From positions 8,068,001-8,132,000 of the forward strand of contig AP031358.1 in NCBI GenBank assembly GCA_037833965.1: a DNA stretch of 64,000 bases. Reading direction: 5' to 3'. Made by a program: the position numbers and the translations under genes. Below are positions 46,891 through 59,700 of this stretch, in pieces; within the stretch, counting starts at the first letter, position 1, and each line of letters begins with the position of its first letter. The notes under the pieces were generated by a model, which worked only from the letters and a program-made list of their open reading frames with translations, searched no databases and was not told the DNA's origin. Source of the DNA: Marchantia polymorpha subsp. ruderalis (Eukaryota > Streptophyta > Marchantiopsida > Marchantiales > Marchantiaceae).

Positions 46891-48200
46891 ATTGCAGGTG
46901 CAGGAGAAGATACTCCAGACTTCAGCTATAATCAGCCCAATGGAACTAGTCTGCTCTCTTTGATCTGACCATTTTAGTCTAAAAGCCAAAGCCACTCGTG
47001 TGCATATCATGCTCCAATACATCAGAACAGTTTAGCTTCGATAACCCAATTCTATTCAACTCTCGATCTCAAAGCGTGGATATTGCGGGAATATATTCAA
47101 ATGATCGATCATCTTTCTGAAGCAGTGCTACAGTTTCAGGTATGTCATTTATTTGGCGATGAGAAATGAGGCCCTTGGCCGATTATGCCTTTCGCTTTTA
47201 GAATGACTAGGTCCATCTTGTTGCAATTTGTCCCATAGTGAAATTCTTAAGTAGCTCAAAATCCAAGACTTTATTCCAACGTTTCATATTGGACGCCCTC
47301 ATGTCAGTATCAGAGACTCAACACATAATGTGCCGGAACTTCATATGACTCACTTGCACTGGCATTCAAATCTAATTCAACCTGTTGTTTTGAAGGTGAA
47401 TTTCTAATGAAGAGACGGAGAGAAAAGACGCCCAAAGGTGCTACATCGGGTTCCAAAACCACCAGAGTCGAGCTAGTTAGTTCTCCTTCTGCATACGACC
47501 AAAGTTTTACTCTTGATATAGAAATTGTGAAGAGTAAAGCTTTGAAATTTACTTTAGTGCTTCACTAAGGTCTGGCAGCCATCAGGAGTTAGAACCTCAT
47601 GTTCAATTTCAAGCAACGAACTCTGTATATATTGCTAGAACACAAGTTAAAGTATACACCTTGCCATTTATTCAATGGCACCACCTTTGAGTGCTGGTTT
47701 ACTGAGCAGTGAAGGTGGATTTAACACTAGCTGCATCATGAGTTGGTCTCCTTGAAATGTCGAGAGTGGATTCAAGAGTCTAATGAAGTGTTGTTACTAA
47801 TATCTTGAGGGTAAGACGGAGTGGTTGCAAGGAATAGCTAATCCAAGAGAGTCAATACGAGCATCAGGAACTGCTGGTGATACATCTAGTCACTTCTGGT
47901 GAAGACATCCTAATCAACTGCAGCAACAGAGTTCAAAATGTCAAAAGAAACCATCAAACGAGACAACCTTCTACTAGTTAGTAAGTAACGATATATATCG
48001 AATCCAGATGATGAGACAAATCTGATTGAGAGATAGCTTGTAAGCGAAACTTTTAACTTATTATATAGGCTACTGAAGTCTCGGATTGATCTCTGTTCCT
48101 GTGATGTAATATTCAGCCTGGCCTACAAAGGCTGGAATGCCTTTATTTGTTGGGCTTCAGTGTTTTATTTCTCTAGTCAGTGCTCGTTTTCTTTTTAGAC

Positions 48201-48298
48201 GTTCAACTTTTTGTTTTCAACGTTCTTTTAAACATCAGAACAATTCGAGACTTCAACTTTTTGTCTTTAACGTTCTTTCAAACATCAGAACGAATCGA
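48201..48298 (+). repeat. Tandem duplication, 50-bp period
   Basis: ttcaactttttg...acgttctttt...aaacatcagaac occurs twice (from 48,202 and 48,252) in an intron of the carbonic anhydrase relic. Confidence 0.8.
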
Positions 48299-48798
48299 GA
48301 CTTCAGATATGGATGTTTTTAATTAAGCCCTTCCTTTGAATAGCAGCCGGAGATTGTCCATTCGCAGCAATTACAGTTTTCACCAACGAACTTTCTATGC
48401 TTGGCTAGGAACATCAAGCTGACTTGAGTTGAATGCTTGACCACTAGGCGGCCTGGTAGAGACGAATTTGTTTTGGAGATGCACCTCGTTCATCAGACTC
48501 TCGATGCAAAAATTGCAGTGATTTGTGTACTCTTCAAGCTTGGAAAGCCCAACAGATTTCTCGACAAGGTATCTCAATCTATTGTCAAACCTTCAGATGA
48601 GGTCCGATTGTTAGCATCAATTTGCACCTATATTGATCGTTCCTTGTCACCTAACCGGTCTTTTGTAAGGGCCAACAGCTTGTTACTCGTACCGTTTTCC
48701 TTGTCTGTGAAGAAAATTATATTTCTCAGTTTGGGGACCTCATTCCAGACGTGGAGGAGGATTCGTCCGTGCAAGTGAATGACATAGATGCGGCCGAA

Positions 48799-48984
48799 CT
48801 GGATTTAAGCAACGTATTCATCCAGTACATAGGCTCTCTAACCACAAAACCCTATACCGAGAATGTTTTTCGGACTGTGACATGTGGAAGACCTGGATTT
48901 AAGCAACGTATTCATCCAGTACATAGGCTCTCTAACCACAAAACACTATACCGAGAATGTTTTTTGGACTGTGACATGTGGAAA
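48799..48984 (+). repeat. 94-bp tandem duplication inside a carbonic anhydrase exon
   Basis: ctggatttaagcaacgtattc starts at 48,799 and again at 48,893, with only about two to three differences through the copies. The period of 94 shifts the frame by one base. Copy 2 keeps NVFWTV, as in the family, where copy 1 has NVFRTV. Confidence 0.92.
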
Positions 48985-49276
48985 CGTACGTACACGCTTC
49001 ACTCGTTTTTGAGTTCTGTTTAGATACATATAGATATCTTTTGAATATTGATATCAATATATATATCCAGCTGCAACTATTTCTGAAATCTGCCAAGTGT
49101 CTAGATACAAGGTTGTGAGTCGCGTCCAAATTACCGAGTCGCCCTGTCTGATCAAGAATTTAGGATTGCCCTCAGCAATCCTAAGTCTCTCTCGTTGGTT
49201 TGTGAGATAATTGTTCCATTGCATGGCAGTGATCATGAAGCTCTAGAAGCTCGCAAACCAAAATGGTTTTGTTGGA

Positions 49277-49303
49277 CTTTGGTTTTAAGTCTTAAAACCA
49301 AAG
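49277..49303. repeat. 13-bp perfect foldback
   Basis: ctttggttttaag and its exact reverse complement flank a single base. Confidence 0.75.
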
Positions 49304-49826
49304 CAGCTATGACTACAGACTGAACGTTGTTAGAAAGAAGATAGCCTGTCTAAGCATAGGCATGAGCTACTTAATCCACTCAACATCAATCGACATCTGA
49401 TGGTCTAAGACTTCAAATTACCGCAAATTATAGCAAGAATCAGGACGGAGAAGTTGAACAGATAGCACTTCCACGAGAATATGTCACATTGCTTCACGCT
49501 ATTACACACAGAGGTAGCTTCGAATCAGAGCCTTTAACGAACCAGCAAGAACTAAACTTGATCGCTCTTGCAAGCATCCGTACTGACCGGCCTAACAAAG
49601 GAGGGCAGTGCAAGATGTTTACAGTGTCAGAAGACGTGAGCGGAAGGACATGGCACTTTGCTTTCTCTTTTCCTATGTTGGCCTCAAAATCTGGAAAATC
49701 GTCCTCGAAGGACCCACGCCGCCCCAGTATACTGGTTTGATACTGCTATTCATAACATCTGGTCGTAGCTGTCCTGAAAATTGCTTTGTTACAAGCGGCA
49801 ACTAAAAAACACATCTGGATGTATTC

Positions 49827-52800
49827 CTACCCTGTGCGAAGGAACCAACTTTTAGCATACCCAATTGGGGTCTGTAAAAACGGAGCAAATCGATGAATAA
49901 GAGGCATAACCCGCGCACTGAGTTTTGTCCATGCATTGCGATGATATGTTGAACTGGTCGGAGATTGATACTTCAGCTTTAGTAACTGCAGAAACAATCC
50001 CATCATATGATTAAATTAGAACATAAGGTCATGTAAAGGCAACAGATAATCATGAAAGTAGACAAATTTCAGCACCCACCTGCCAGTAGACTAGCGTCTG
50101 CACAAGATTTCGTTGCGGACTGTGAAAAGACGGAAAGAAGAGTCATCAATACCAAAAAGTGGAAATAACAACTTAGCATACAGCACAAAAATGTTTAATC
50201 CTTCTAGTATTTTTCCACAACAATCTTCACTGTCCAGCAGTTTGATGTATGAATGTATGTATTAAATGAAAGAGTTCAAGGTGAGCACTTACGTAACGAC
50301 CATGAAGATCAAGAGAAAACCTAATCCAACTTCAACGTTGGCACTGAGGCTACGTATAGCTACGGTGTTCGCCTCCACCAAGGCACATGGCTTCGCCAAA
50401 AATTTTCTGCACCATTCAAGAGTCGATTGAGGCAAAAGAACTAGACGACCCACGACAGATAAGCACTGCAATAATTCTACCAATCTCATTACTTCGATAA
50501 TTAAGAACTCTAAGTGGGATTTGTTTACTTCGAGCAAACCCCGCATCTTCCATGCGATGAACATTATGATACATCGAGTGAAGTTTTCCACTAGATTAAA
50601 ATACTAAACAGAACTTGATGTCTGTCACATGCTCTCCCAATACGCCTGAATTTAGGTTAATCCAAATGCGAATAGTAAAACGTTTTTTACGATAAAAACA
50701 AATTCGGGCAATTATAAGCCAGGACAAAAGGACAAAGCATACAATGACATATAGAAATGAACCATTACAGTACAAAAATCCTCAAAAGATGTGGGAATAT
50801 AAGAAGCCGTAGTTGACGCCATCTTTTTAAATCGATTGTCAAAAAGGATCTTTAGGGTTTACGGAACCTTTTGATTAAGTCAAAAACTACTTATAAAGCT
50901 ATCATACGACTGTGAACACAAAAACTTGAATCTACTTCATCAGAAAAATATTAAACACACAATTGTATCTCCACTGCTTTCAAGGTATGTGTGGAGAGTG
51001 AACCGATCTGAATACGAAGGCTTTCACATCTGATCGTGGATGCTAGTACATTAATATTGAAAGCTTAGTTTGAAGCAATAAACCACAATGGAGTCTACAG
51101 TGAATAAGGATTCCTCTCATCTGAATATTCAGTAGGAAAACAGACGCATCAAGCCTAATGTCTCTAGATTTAAAGATAAATGCAGATTAGCTTAAAATAG
51201 TGATATTTAAGCATGGAATTCATTTTAAGTTCACAATGAGTTGCTAACTAGCTGAGAATGCAAGTAAACAATGAGAGGTTAGGTCAATCGTATATCGTCC
51301 GTCAGAAGTATAGATTAGAAGAAGAGATCAGTCTTAATTTATTAGACACTACGTGGAAACATCTGAGCCAGATCTTAAGAATCTCCAAAATTGGACAGAA
51401 ATCTGGCACAAGAGGATGGTTGCGTTAGTGCTGACGCAGTACTTGTTGGTGCTTTCAGCTCAATCATTTCAAGTCGTTAATCATTTTCAATCCCCGGCAC
51501 TAGAAATCATACGTATGACTACCATCACTCTCTGTTGATAAATACATACATACATACATACATAAATACATATATGGACAGATTGGGAGACTCACTCGGA
51601 AAAAGTTGAACGATGATCAACAAGTAGCTCGTATTCATTCTTTTAAACGTCTGGACCTCGCTACATTACCTGTAAAGTGTGGTGTTGTTGAAGTTGCGCT
51701 TCAAGTAGGGTACTACTTGCTCTAGCGCTCGACATGCTACTGGCACGACCGCATCTACATGGGACACAAAGTTTACTCAGTTCAAGCTTATGGTACTTTT
51801 TGTTGAATAAAACACCAACATCATAGCGCCCATCTTGTGTACAACAACTTTTAAAGATGAAGAGCAAAAAAAAATGAGTGCACCATCTTCTTTATCAGTG
51901 CAACATGCTCCAGATGTCGATCTGTGATACAGACAGCCAGCGCTTGTGCTACAAGATTCTAATCATCTACTGTTTCCTACAATCATTACAACGATTGCAG
52001 ACTACAACCCAGATAAAAAGTGCTTAGTACCAGGCTTAATCATGTAGAATGGTCGAGAGGGCAAGATTCAATACATACCGCCAGCGCTAGTTTCTTAAAA
52101 ATCCAATTTCCTAACGTCCTTTACAGTCAATGTACCATTTATAGCATACCCTTCAGATCAAAGATGCTTAGATACTAGCGGAAATTGGCAACGGGGATAA
52201 CAAGGCACGCGAACCGAACCCCTTAATTGTGCTGCAAAGGAGCAGAACTATTGACGACATTTTAACTGAATGATAAGGTTAAGATGATAAATGTTCAGCT
52301 AGCCAGACGAGTTAAGAACCAAACTTCCAATGTTTACAACAACATAGAGAGCAAAGATGCCCAAGTTGCAACACGAGTTAGAAAACTTGTTCCGAATCAC
52401 TTGAACTAGAAAAAGACTTCCGAGGCATCCAGACAAATTGGTTCAGTCGAATTTTGACTAAATGAGTAAAAAAATAGAGAAATACTACTGAATGAAGAGG
52501 TGTCTTGACTCCAGTGGAATTGATCCCATAAAATGAAATTAGTGGAATTACAAGGATGCTAGAGAGTGTTGGGAAGAAAGAGCAGCCGAACCCTCCTCTT
52601 TGATCAGAACAGAAGAATGCACTCTGTTGACCAAGACCACGGTCTTGATGTTGTGGATCCCTCCCCTTCAAGTTATTCGTATCGGGTCGTACCATGTCAA
52701 TTCTGAGAAATTCATTCCGAAAACAAATGAAAACAATGTAGATATGAAAATTCAAAAAATTGTTGACAAAAGGCCCTCTAAGGATCCCAACCGAATTTGA

Positions 52801-55800
52801 AATCCCAACAACGTCTACTCGTACGGGACCACCTTTGGATTTGTGACTGAGCCAAAACTCTTGTACACACCCAAACATGGTAGCCTTTTCTCTAACAAAG
52901 TCTTAGATAACCTTGTAATGTGATGGTTTATCATCATCAGGACTTTCCAGCTGCGTTCCATTCATCGCTTGTGCCCTTACCTCAAGCAACAAAAATTGCT
53001 AGTTTGGAAAGTTGAGTTTATGGAGAGATCACACTAGGCTTAGTTATCGCCCCTAATATAAACGCTTCAAAAACCACCGCCTCCCAAATTTGAATCTCAG
53101 CAGAAAACTTGTTATCTTCCCTGTGCTCAAGGCCTCCCTTGTCTCTTACAACTGAAATATCACGTCATTAACCACAAGGGCTTGACATGCAAGGGGACCG
53201 AATAGAACAAATCTGGGAGGTACAACCACACCGGGCTTTCGTTATCGAATATATCCATACGTTGTAACTGAAGACCAGTAAAGAACAGGACCTTGTCCTT
53301 CACAAGTAAAGGGGGTCTATGATGAGACTCCAGGGTCACTGGTGGTAACATACAATAAATTACCCTTCCGCACTATGTGTCAGCGTATTTTGAAAGGCCT
53401 CTGAGACGCTTACCTTAGTGCAATAAGGTCCTAGTTGTTATCTCTAAAATGTCGGCATATTAGTCGGGGAAAACCCGTCCAAAACGACAAAACAAACTGG
53501 TCGCATCAGCTTGTTGCGCAGCTTCTGTCGTCGCTCAGATATATACAAATCTCGAACCTCAAGACCCTTAAACACGTCAAACCAGACTGCTTATATGATT
53601 ATGGGATTTTCTTCTGACCTCATCACACGCGATGGATTCCAGCACGATGGAAATTTTCAGTCCACGATCCATCCATCGCTTATGCCTGTATATCGAGCAT
53701 TGTTGATTGATCCATGCCCATTATATTTAACTACAGCTCACTGACATTCGCTATGCCTTCATGCTAAGTTATATTTTTTTGATCTGTAATTTAATTTCTC
53801 ACGATGTTTGTGTCCAGTCTAAGCGGATGAAAACTCGGTAATTTAACCCAGTTTAGGTCTAGAGATTTATGCTGCTTAAAGGTTGTGATAGTAGGGAAAT
53901 ATCAACGTCTATTGATAATTGTAAGACCCAAATGTAATATGCAGACCAACATATTCTACTTGTAAGTGTACCAACAATGAGGACCAGCCACCAAAAAAAA
54001 AATTGAATCTCTTGCCTGTGGGGCCACGAAGAATGGAAAATGCATCAAAGATTTCAGTGTGATAGCAAAACTCACACTTAATTGGCGAGAAGGAAGAAGC
54101 GAAAGCTATGCAGTACAGAAGGTGGAGAAAATCAGCTCCCATGATTATAGACTGCAACCATGCTTGAAGGCCTTGCCAATTCCAGGATCGAGGGGCCTAA
54201 AATCCACAACTGCAAATTAGTCATCAACTGGAAAAATTATCATTTTCTTAACTCTTGGAGTGCAAGGCATCATGAATACTTCAGAAAACCAGACGGCTGT
54301 CAGCATAAGGTAGAGGATTACCCCGTAGGCACTGTACAGAGAATGACCACAAGCTACAGCTGTTCCCCACAACGTGAAGCGATAGGCACGATCACCAAGT
54401 CCTCGCGGTAAGAAGGGGAACAGAGCCAGAATTGCCATGATTAGCACCTGCCACGCCAAAAAATGTAGACCTCCGTAAGAAACCTCAACTTAGAAAGGCA
54501 GTAGAAGAGAGTCGCTCAAACTAACGGTTAATCCATTTTCAGACATACCCTAACGGGAATAGGATGTTGAAAGCATCTGATAGCACTCTCATAGTGAGAT
54601 GCATCACCATTAATGGAATGCGCACATCCCAAAGACAAGTGAGCAGCAGTTACATGGGCGAGCCAGTTCACATTAATACGAAATTGCATGGGGTGAGGCC
54701 TGAAGGGGTACCCCTTCACGCCTCACCCCACTCAATATCGAACACTGTGGTGCTGCCCAGAGTAAGGGACTCCGACGCTAAAAAAGTTATCAAACACCAA
54801 TCGGAACTGAGTTATAGAACAAAGGGATAGGAACTACCCAGGCATTGGCCAAAAATTGGATGGTTTGACGATCCAACCTAAGAGGTCCACTTGCTGCAGG
54901 AGTTGGAGTAGGCTGCGATCTAGGCCGACTGGTCCCTGCTTGTCAGACGAAAAGTTAATTACCAAATCACTCAAGCTAAGAAATCCAAACACAACATGAG
55001 ATTCAATCATTGATGATCCTGCTTGAAAAAAGATTCAACTCCTCCACATCAGAAATCATATACCCTTGCAAGTTCGTCACTTGCAGTGACTGTCTTTGGT
55101 TCATGAAAATCTAAAAGCATCAGGTATCAAGCGAAAAGTACAGAGGGGAACTACAACATGACAGACTCTAAGTAAAGGATAAGAACCTTGATGAACCGGG
55201 CGTTCCGGCTCTGCACGTGTTGAGGTAGAGGGTTTCTTCTTTATTGAGAGGCCCTCCAATTTCAGTTCGGGATCCTGGTACACCGCAAAGCCAAGCGGAT
55301 TCAAAACCGTAGAACATGCTTGCAAGAAGATTACGCTTCATCCCATAAGTAAAAATCAGATGAAGGCATTCCCTGATCAGAGCAGTTCTACTACCATACT
55401 TCCGAATTCCTAAAATCGGTCACGCGAGTAATCTGTTGCATACGAGACATAACTAGCAACTGGTTTAAGGTGGAATAGTAGCAAAAGTTTAAAAAAAAAT
55501 AACAGAAGGACGAGCTCTCAACTTTTAAAATTGTGAAACATCGGGAAATGAGGAACAAAATTGCATTCCAACCCTAAGCTCTCAATTCGTTCCAAGAATT
55601 CATCTAACTGACAAGGATAAGCACAAAATGCTTTATTTCATCACGTAAAGGCCTATAGCTCTTTTTGCTAAAGCGGCGTATAATCCTTGAATATGTAACT
55701 CTCAGCTGTGTAAGCAGTCTGGGTGTAGAAGGCTGTGGGAAGGGGGAGTTGAGGCCATTAGAGTGTGAACATACAATATGCCGCTGGTAGTATTTCAGCT

Positions 55801-55942
55801 GGTAGTGACGACGAACTTCAGGCTTGGCAGCCATATCTTCCGGCATCAAAACATTGGCCCAATACTCGATCCATTTAGAGTCCCCCTCATAATCATAGGC
55901 CAGTGCCTGCGCCTTCTTTTGCTCTTGCAAATCCGAAGCCAT
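49827..55942 (-). CDS. TMEM33/Pom33-family membrane protein, nine exons
   Basis: Minus-strand exons: 55,942-55,775; 55,274-55,187; 54,935-54,838; 54,447-54,322; 54,196-54,076; 51,754-51,670; 50,406-50,293; 50,119-50,080; 49,985-49,827 (stop TAG). All introns begin GT and end AG, phases agree, and the product is 332 residues. It starts MASDLQEQKKAQALAYDYEG, has a proline-serine-rich linker (RSQPTPTPAASG, about 91-102), then LRLDRQTIQFLANAW and hydrophobic segments (about 119-130, 148-160, 180-198, 252-266). It closely follows the plant TMEM33 homologue (Arabidopsis At3g02420 type, from memory), including RALEQV-x-LKRNF, the A-N-T block, and APFL-TP near the end. The family sits in the ER and nuclear envelope membranes and shapes ER tubules or aids nuclear pore assembly in yeast and animals; the plant role is less known. 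No damage is seen. Intron 5 (2.3 kb) is the longest. Confidence 0.92.
51541..51572 (+). repeat. Short (CATA)n microsatellite
   Basis: About six units of acat/cata in an intron of the TMEM33-family gene. Confidence 0.8.
54689..54730. repeat. Foldback, 20-bp arms around TA
   Basis: Arms 54,689-54,708 and 54,711-54,730 pair with one mismatch around a 2-base centre (ggggtacccc). It lies in intron 3 of the TMEM33-family gene. In RNA it would form a very stable hairpin. Confidence 0.9.
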
Positions 55943-56331
55943 CCTTCCTTACTTCTTAAACCTGATCCAGGGAAATAATCGGAAATTAGTTGCCCTTTAA
56001 AACTCCACTTCAGATGATCGCATCTTCAAACCGCGGAGAAATCGTGACGTAATACACGAGTATTGTAAAATGAAGCACTCTCAGCATACAAACGGCTTTA
56101 AGACTACCCACAGACGCGGAAAACACTAAATTTTCAAGCCATTCCATCAAGCCATTCCAATACACAAACGTGTATCTGATCGCACTGTGGGGAAAACGTA
56201 TTGGACGTTGAGGAAGGCCGGGAACAGAGACTGATCGAAATACAGAGTCAAAAGCTAACGATGCGCCAAGAACAGTGATTGACAATCAACTCATACTGAT
56301 TCTTTCACCCGTCTCGACCTTTACAAATTAC
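55943..56331. promoter_or_regulatory. Upstream region of the TMEM33-family gene
   Basis: Leader and promoter of the minus-strand gene should lie here. I see no clear TATA box. 56,230-56,331 is already part of the block duplicated from intron 6 of the gene (compare 51,600-51,665). Confidence 0.35.
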
Positions 56332-56770
56332 CTGTGAAGGATGGTGTAATTGAAGTTGAGCTCCAAGTTCGATAATACTTGCTTCAGCGCTCGACATGCT
56401 ACAGGCACGACCGCATCTACACGGGACACAAAATTCGCTCAATTAAATGCCGTACTTGCCGCACAAAAAACGTAGATCAATGTGCACTCCGTCTTCTTTA
56501 TCACTGCGTTTTCCCCATAGGTCGATCGGTAACACTGCAGCCAGCGCTCGGGCTACGAGTTGGTGAACTCCTACCATTGGTTCCGGCCAATTAAACGTTC
56601 GGAGAATAAATTAAAGTCCAAGACACTCCGACAACAATTTCTGAATGACTACGACGGCAAATCTGTCATACATACATCCGGCGCGTGCTCCACAAGGGAC
56701 CGAGGTTTTAGCGTTGGTTCTGAACCCATTTTCGAGTTACAGCATACCTTCCAGATCCGAAAGGCTCGAG
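56230..56770 (-). repeat. Segmental duplicate of the exon 6 region
   Basis: Homology to about 51,590-52,170 in the same orientation: shared blocks include the intron before the exon (gtgca-c-tcttctttatca) and gcatacc-ttcagatc near 56,741 and 52,145. Divergence is moderate with indels. Confidence 0.7.
56332..56416 (-). pseudogene. Stray copy of TMEM33-family exon 6
   Basis: An 85-base block equal in length to exon 6 (51,670-51,754), with about 14 differences, no indel, an open frame (AVVPVACRALKQVLSNLELNF) and intact flanking splice sites (ag before, gtaatt after). It lies 390 bases upstream of the gene's own start codon, with duplicated intron sequence on both sides. No neighbouring exon copies are recognised, so it is an isolated partial duplicate. 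Confidence 0.88.
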
Positions 56771-59700
56771 GGTGTTTCACAAGCCCTCCTGCCGTAGTAA
56801 CAGGCCAGTGCTCTCGACGGGACTTTGCGAACATCATTTGGTGCGCTCCCGTACGGAAGAACAAGCACTCGCCTAGGGATTTCCGGGTCACCGGGGAGCC
56901 GAATATTCTCTAGGCCATGTTGGCTCTGATTTGGAAGCTGCAGTGAGTTTCAAGGCAGTAGGCAACAGTTTCTTCGCACCACAGTTTGATTCTGTGCGCT
57001 CTTTGTGACAATTGACAAACCCCTCGTTGCACTATTTCGAGCCTTGGAGGCTATTTAAAAGAACCTCTCTTAGGGAGTTTTGGTCACCGTCGAGGTGGTG
57101 ACTACAAATGGCATAGACTGCATTTTCATATCGTGGAGATGTCTGCGTGAGACACTCTGGACTGGACTTTGATACATGTCAATATCAAGCCCTATCTTCC
57201 CAGCCCAGAACAAGATGAAGTTTAAAATTTATATGGGTGCATATTTACAAGCTTACATATAGTCACTTACTTCCTCTATGGATCTAGAGTTTCATATTAA
57301 CGCCGAATAGTTGAACACTACTTTGCGGATACTGATTTCATTGGGTTTGTATTTTCCTTTTGATTTTGACGAGAAAATCAGGTGATTTGAATAAAGACAA
57401 ATATAGAGTCCAACAAATTTATCAAAATATCACATATTCACTACACATATGCTGCACACATTGAGAGCTAACCTGAGAACAATTTAAATCACAATGTCCC
57501 CTTCGCAAGAGCCACCCCCAATGTGCAAATCGTTTAATACTCCGACAGCAGCCGCTTGACCCCACGACTATCTAAAGGATGACCTATGATGAAGAATTCA
57601 GAATCAGAACTCGTTAGAGGAGTCAACCGGGTAGGTTGCGTGTGGAAAAATTGTTACAGTTCCGATCAAATAGAAAATAAGGTAAAACTGAGACAAGAAA
57701 ACTCATTTTCAAGCAATCTAATGAAAATTAGAAGTGCAAAAGTACCAACTTATAGCATTAACCATATTTGTAGAGTTTGCCGTTGCACATAGCGTATTTA
57801 TCAATCTGATATGTGACAGAATAACTGATGAGGTGATTCTTGATCTCTTTGGATGGGTGGCGATTGTGACTGGAGCAGCCGAGGGAAGGTCTTCAAGTAT
57901 AGGAATATGTGGAGATGAAATCTCCTTAAATCATTTCGATTTAAAATATGGAGCTATGAATTTGGATTTGTCCATGTGAATGAGTGCACAAAAGCCTACT
58001 ATACAATGTGAAAGAATGTATACTTGTTTAAACTATTGTGTAACTAATTTTATACAACATGTATTCATTTCTCTACAAAGAGTATTCATCACCAATAAAT
58101 TTAGTAGGCTAGATGATAAAACATTCAAGTTTCCTAATGTTTGTTGATAGTTTGAAAGCTCAGATTCAGATAATATAACAACTATATCTCATCATGACAC
58201 TATTGAAGTTTAATGTTGTTTTTTTATTCATAAAACACCATTTTATTTAATAACCTAGAAGAGTTTTCAAAGCTTTCAAATATTCTATGTGACATATTTT
58301 CAAGTTACAATTACTAACAGTTGATAAGTTTTTCAACAAAAAGCAGATAACATAAACATTATAGTTCTAACTTACATTGTATGGAACTGAATAGACACAA
58401 CTTGATGATAATTCTCACATGATATAAATATAGCAACATTTTATATTGTTTAAATATAAAATAAATAGTTATGCCAGATTTTACATCAACTATTTCAAAT
58501 ATCATGTTCACAAATAAATTTCAAAGACTATTTGATCAGTAGATGATCATTCATTTTGATCCTCGCATAAAGAAAGTTTCAATAAGAATAGTAATATTAT
58601 ATGATATATTATATTTGTAATAATTGAATCAAGAAAAAATTGATCAATATACATATATATATATAACTCGTAATATGTCATCATCGATTTTCATAAATAT
58701 TATTTTAATATAAATATCAAATTTTGATATTTATTTTACACAAAGCTGCATGTATATTATAATGTAAAGATATTTACATTAAAAAACTGATAATTATTTA
58801 ATTTTTAAAAATCCACAGCGATGTTGTAAAATAATGTATGATTTATATGATGTTTTGTAAAATTCAGAAAACATTTTTTTTACATATTTTAACTAAAATA
58901 AGAATAATTTACAAATTTAATGAATTTTTCTATATAATATCATCATCAATGAAAAAAATGCATATACCTCATGGAGTAGATTATGATGTGTTTTTGAAGT
59001 CAATTTAGATCTTGTTAACTTTGACTAGCTTAACTATGGTTATATACTTCACTAGCTTGTCACAGTGTGAAACAACTAACTTAGATCAGAATAATGGTTT
59101 ATCCTTATCCTCAACGATGTGAATCGTGTAATTCGTTTGTTGGGTGTGGGTCAAGTATGTGGTAGTTTGTGTTCAATGTCATCAGTTTTGTCACTTGCAG
59201 TAGAACTTTTATTTATAACCATATTATATTGTGTAGCTTAAAGTAGAGATTTTGATTTTAGAAGTTATTCAAAATAATTTTGAAAGTAAAGTAAGAAATA
59301 ATTAATAAGAAAGGCATGGAATGTTTTTTTAGGATAAATTTGACCATTCAATCATAAATTATCATCTTTTTTCTACATTGATATTAATGCTTCATTGTGT
59401 CAAAACTGTTGTCATATGTGATGTTATATGGTATGATAGCTAACGTGATATCAATATAAATAAAAGTGAAATATGTATTTGTACACACTACAATCCTGCA
59501 TGATTATTAAATGACATGGATTTGAAAACGAATATTATAATATTTATAATCAAATCTGATTTTAATTCTAAAGTTTTGTCACACATACTTTTTCTCCAAT
59601 TCTTTACACATTTTAATATTTATTTGAGTTAAAACTAATGAAAAATCTACAGTTCTATAAATCTATATTTTTTATCATTTTGAAACTCTATTAAAATTTC

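Larger units (their letters stand above)
46898..48990 (+). pseudogene. Alpha-carbonic anhydrase gene, decayed
   Basis: The alpha class hydrates CO2, usually in secreted or lumenal compartments. Blocks in family order: GEDTPDFSYNQPNG (from 46,898, after a splice-like ttgcag) followed by in-frame stops; SRSQSVDIAGIYSND near 47,070; THLHWHS at 47,348-47,368 with the first two zinc histidines; a clean exon 48,448-48,568 (EFVLEMHLVHQT... FLDK, third zinc histidine in MHLVH) ending at gtatct; and an exon from 48,730 after tttctcag (FGDLIPDVEED... YIGSLTTKPYTENVF). The active-site TTPPC reads TTKPY. A 94-bp tandem duplication disrupts this last exon. Stops, altered active site and the duplication point to a pseudogene, although some exons remain well kept. 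Confidence 0.78.

Noticed and set aside
48437..48778. 113-codon frame read as one protein
   Set aside because: Only 48,448-48,568 matches alpha-carbonic anhydrase; the rest runs through an intron beginning gtatct.
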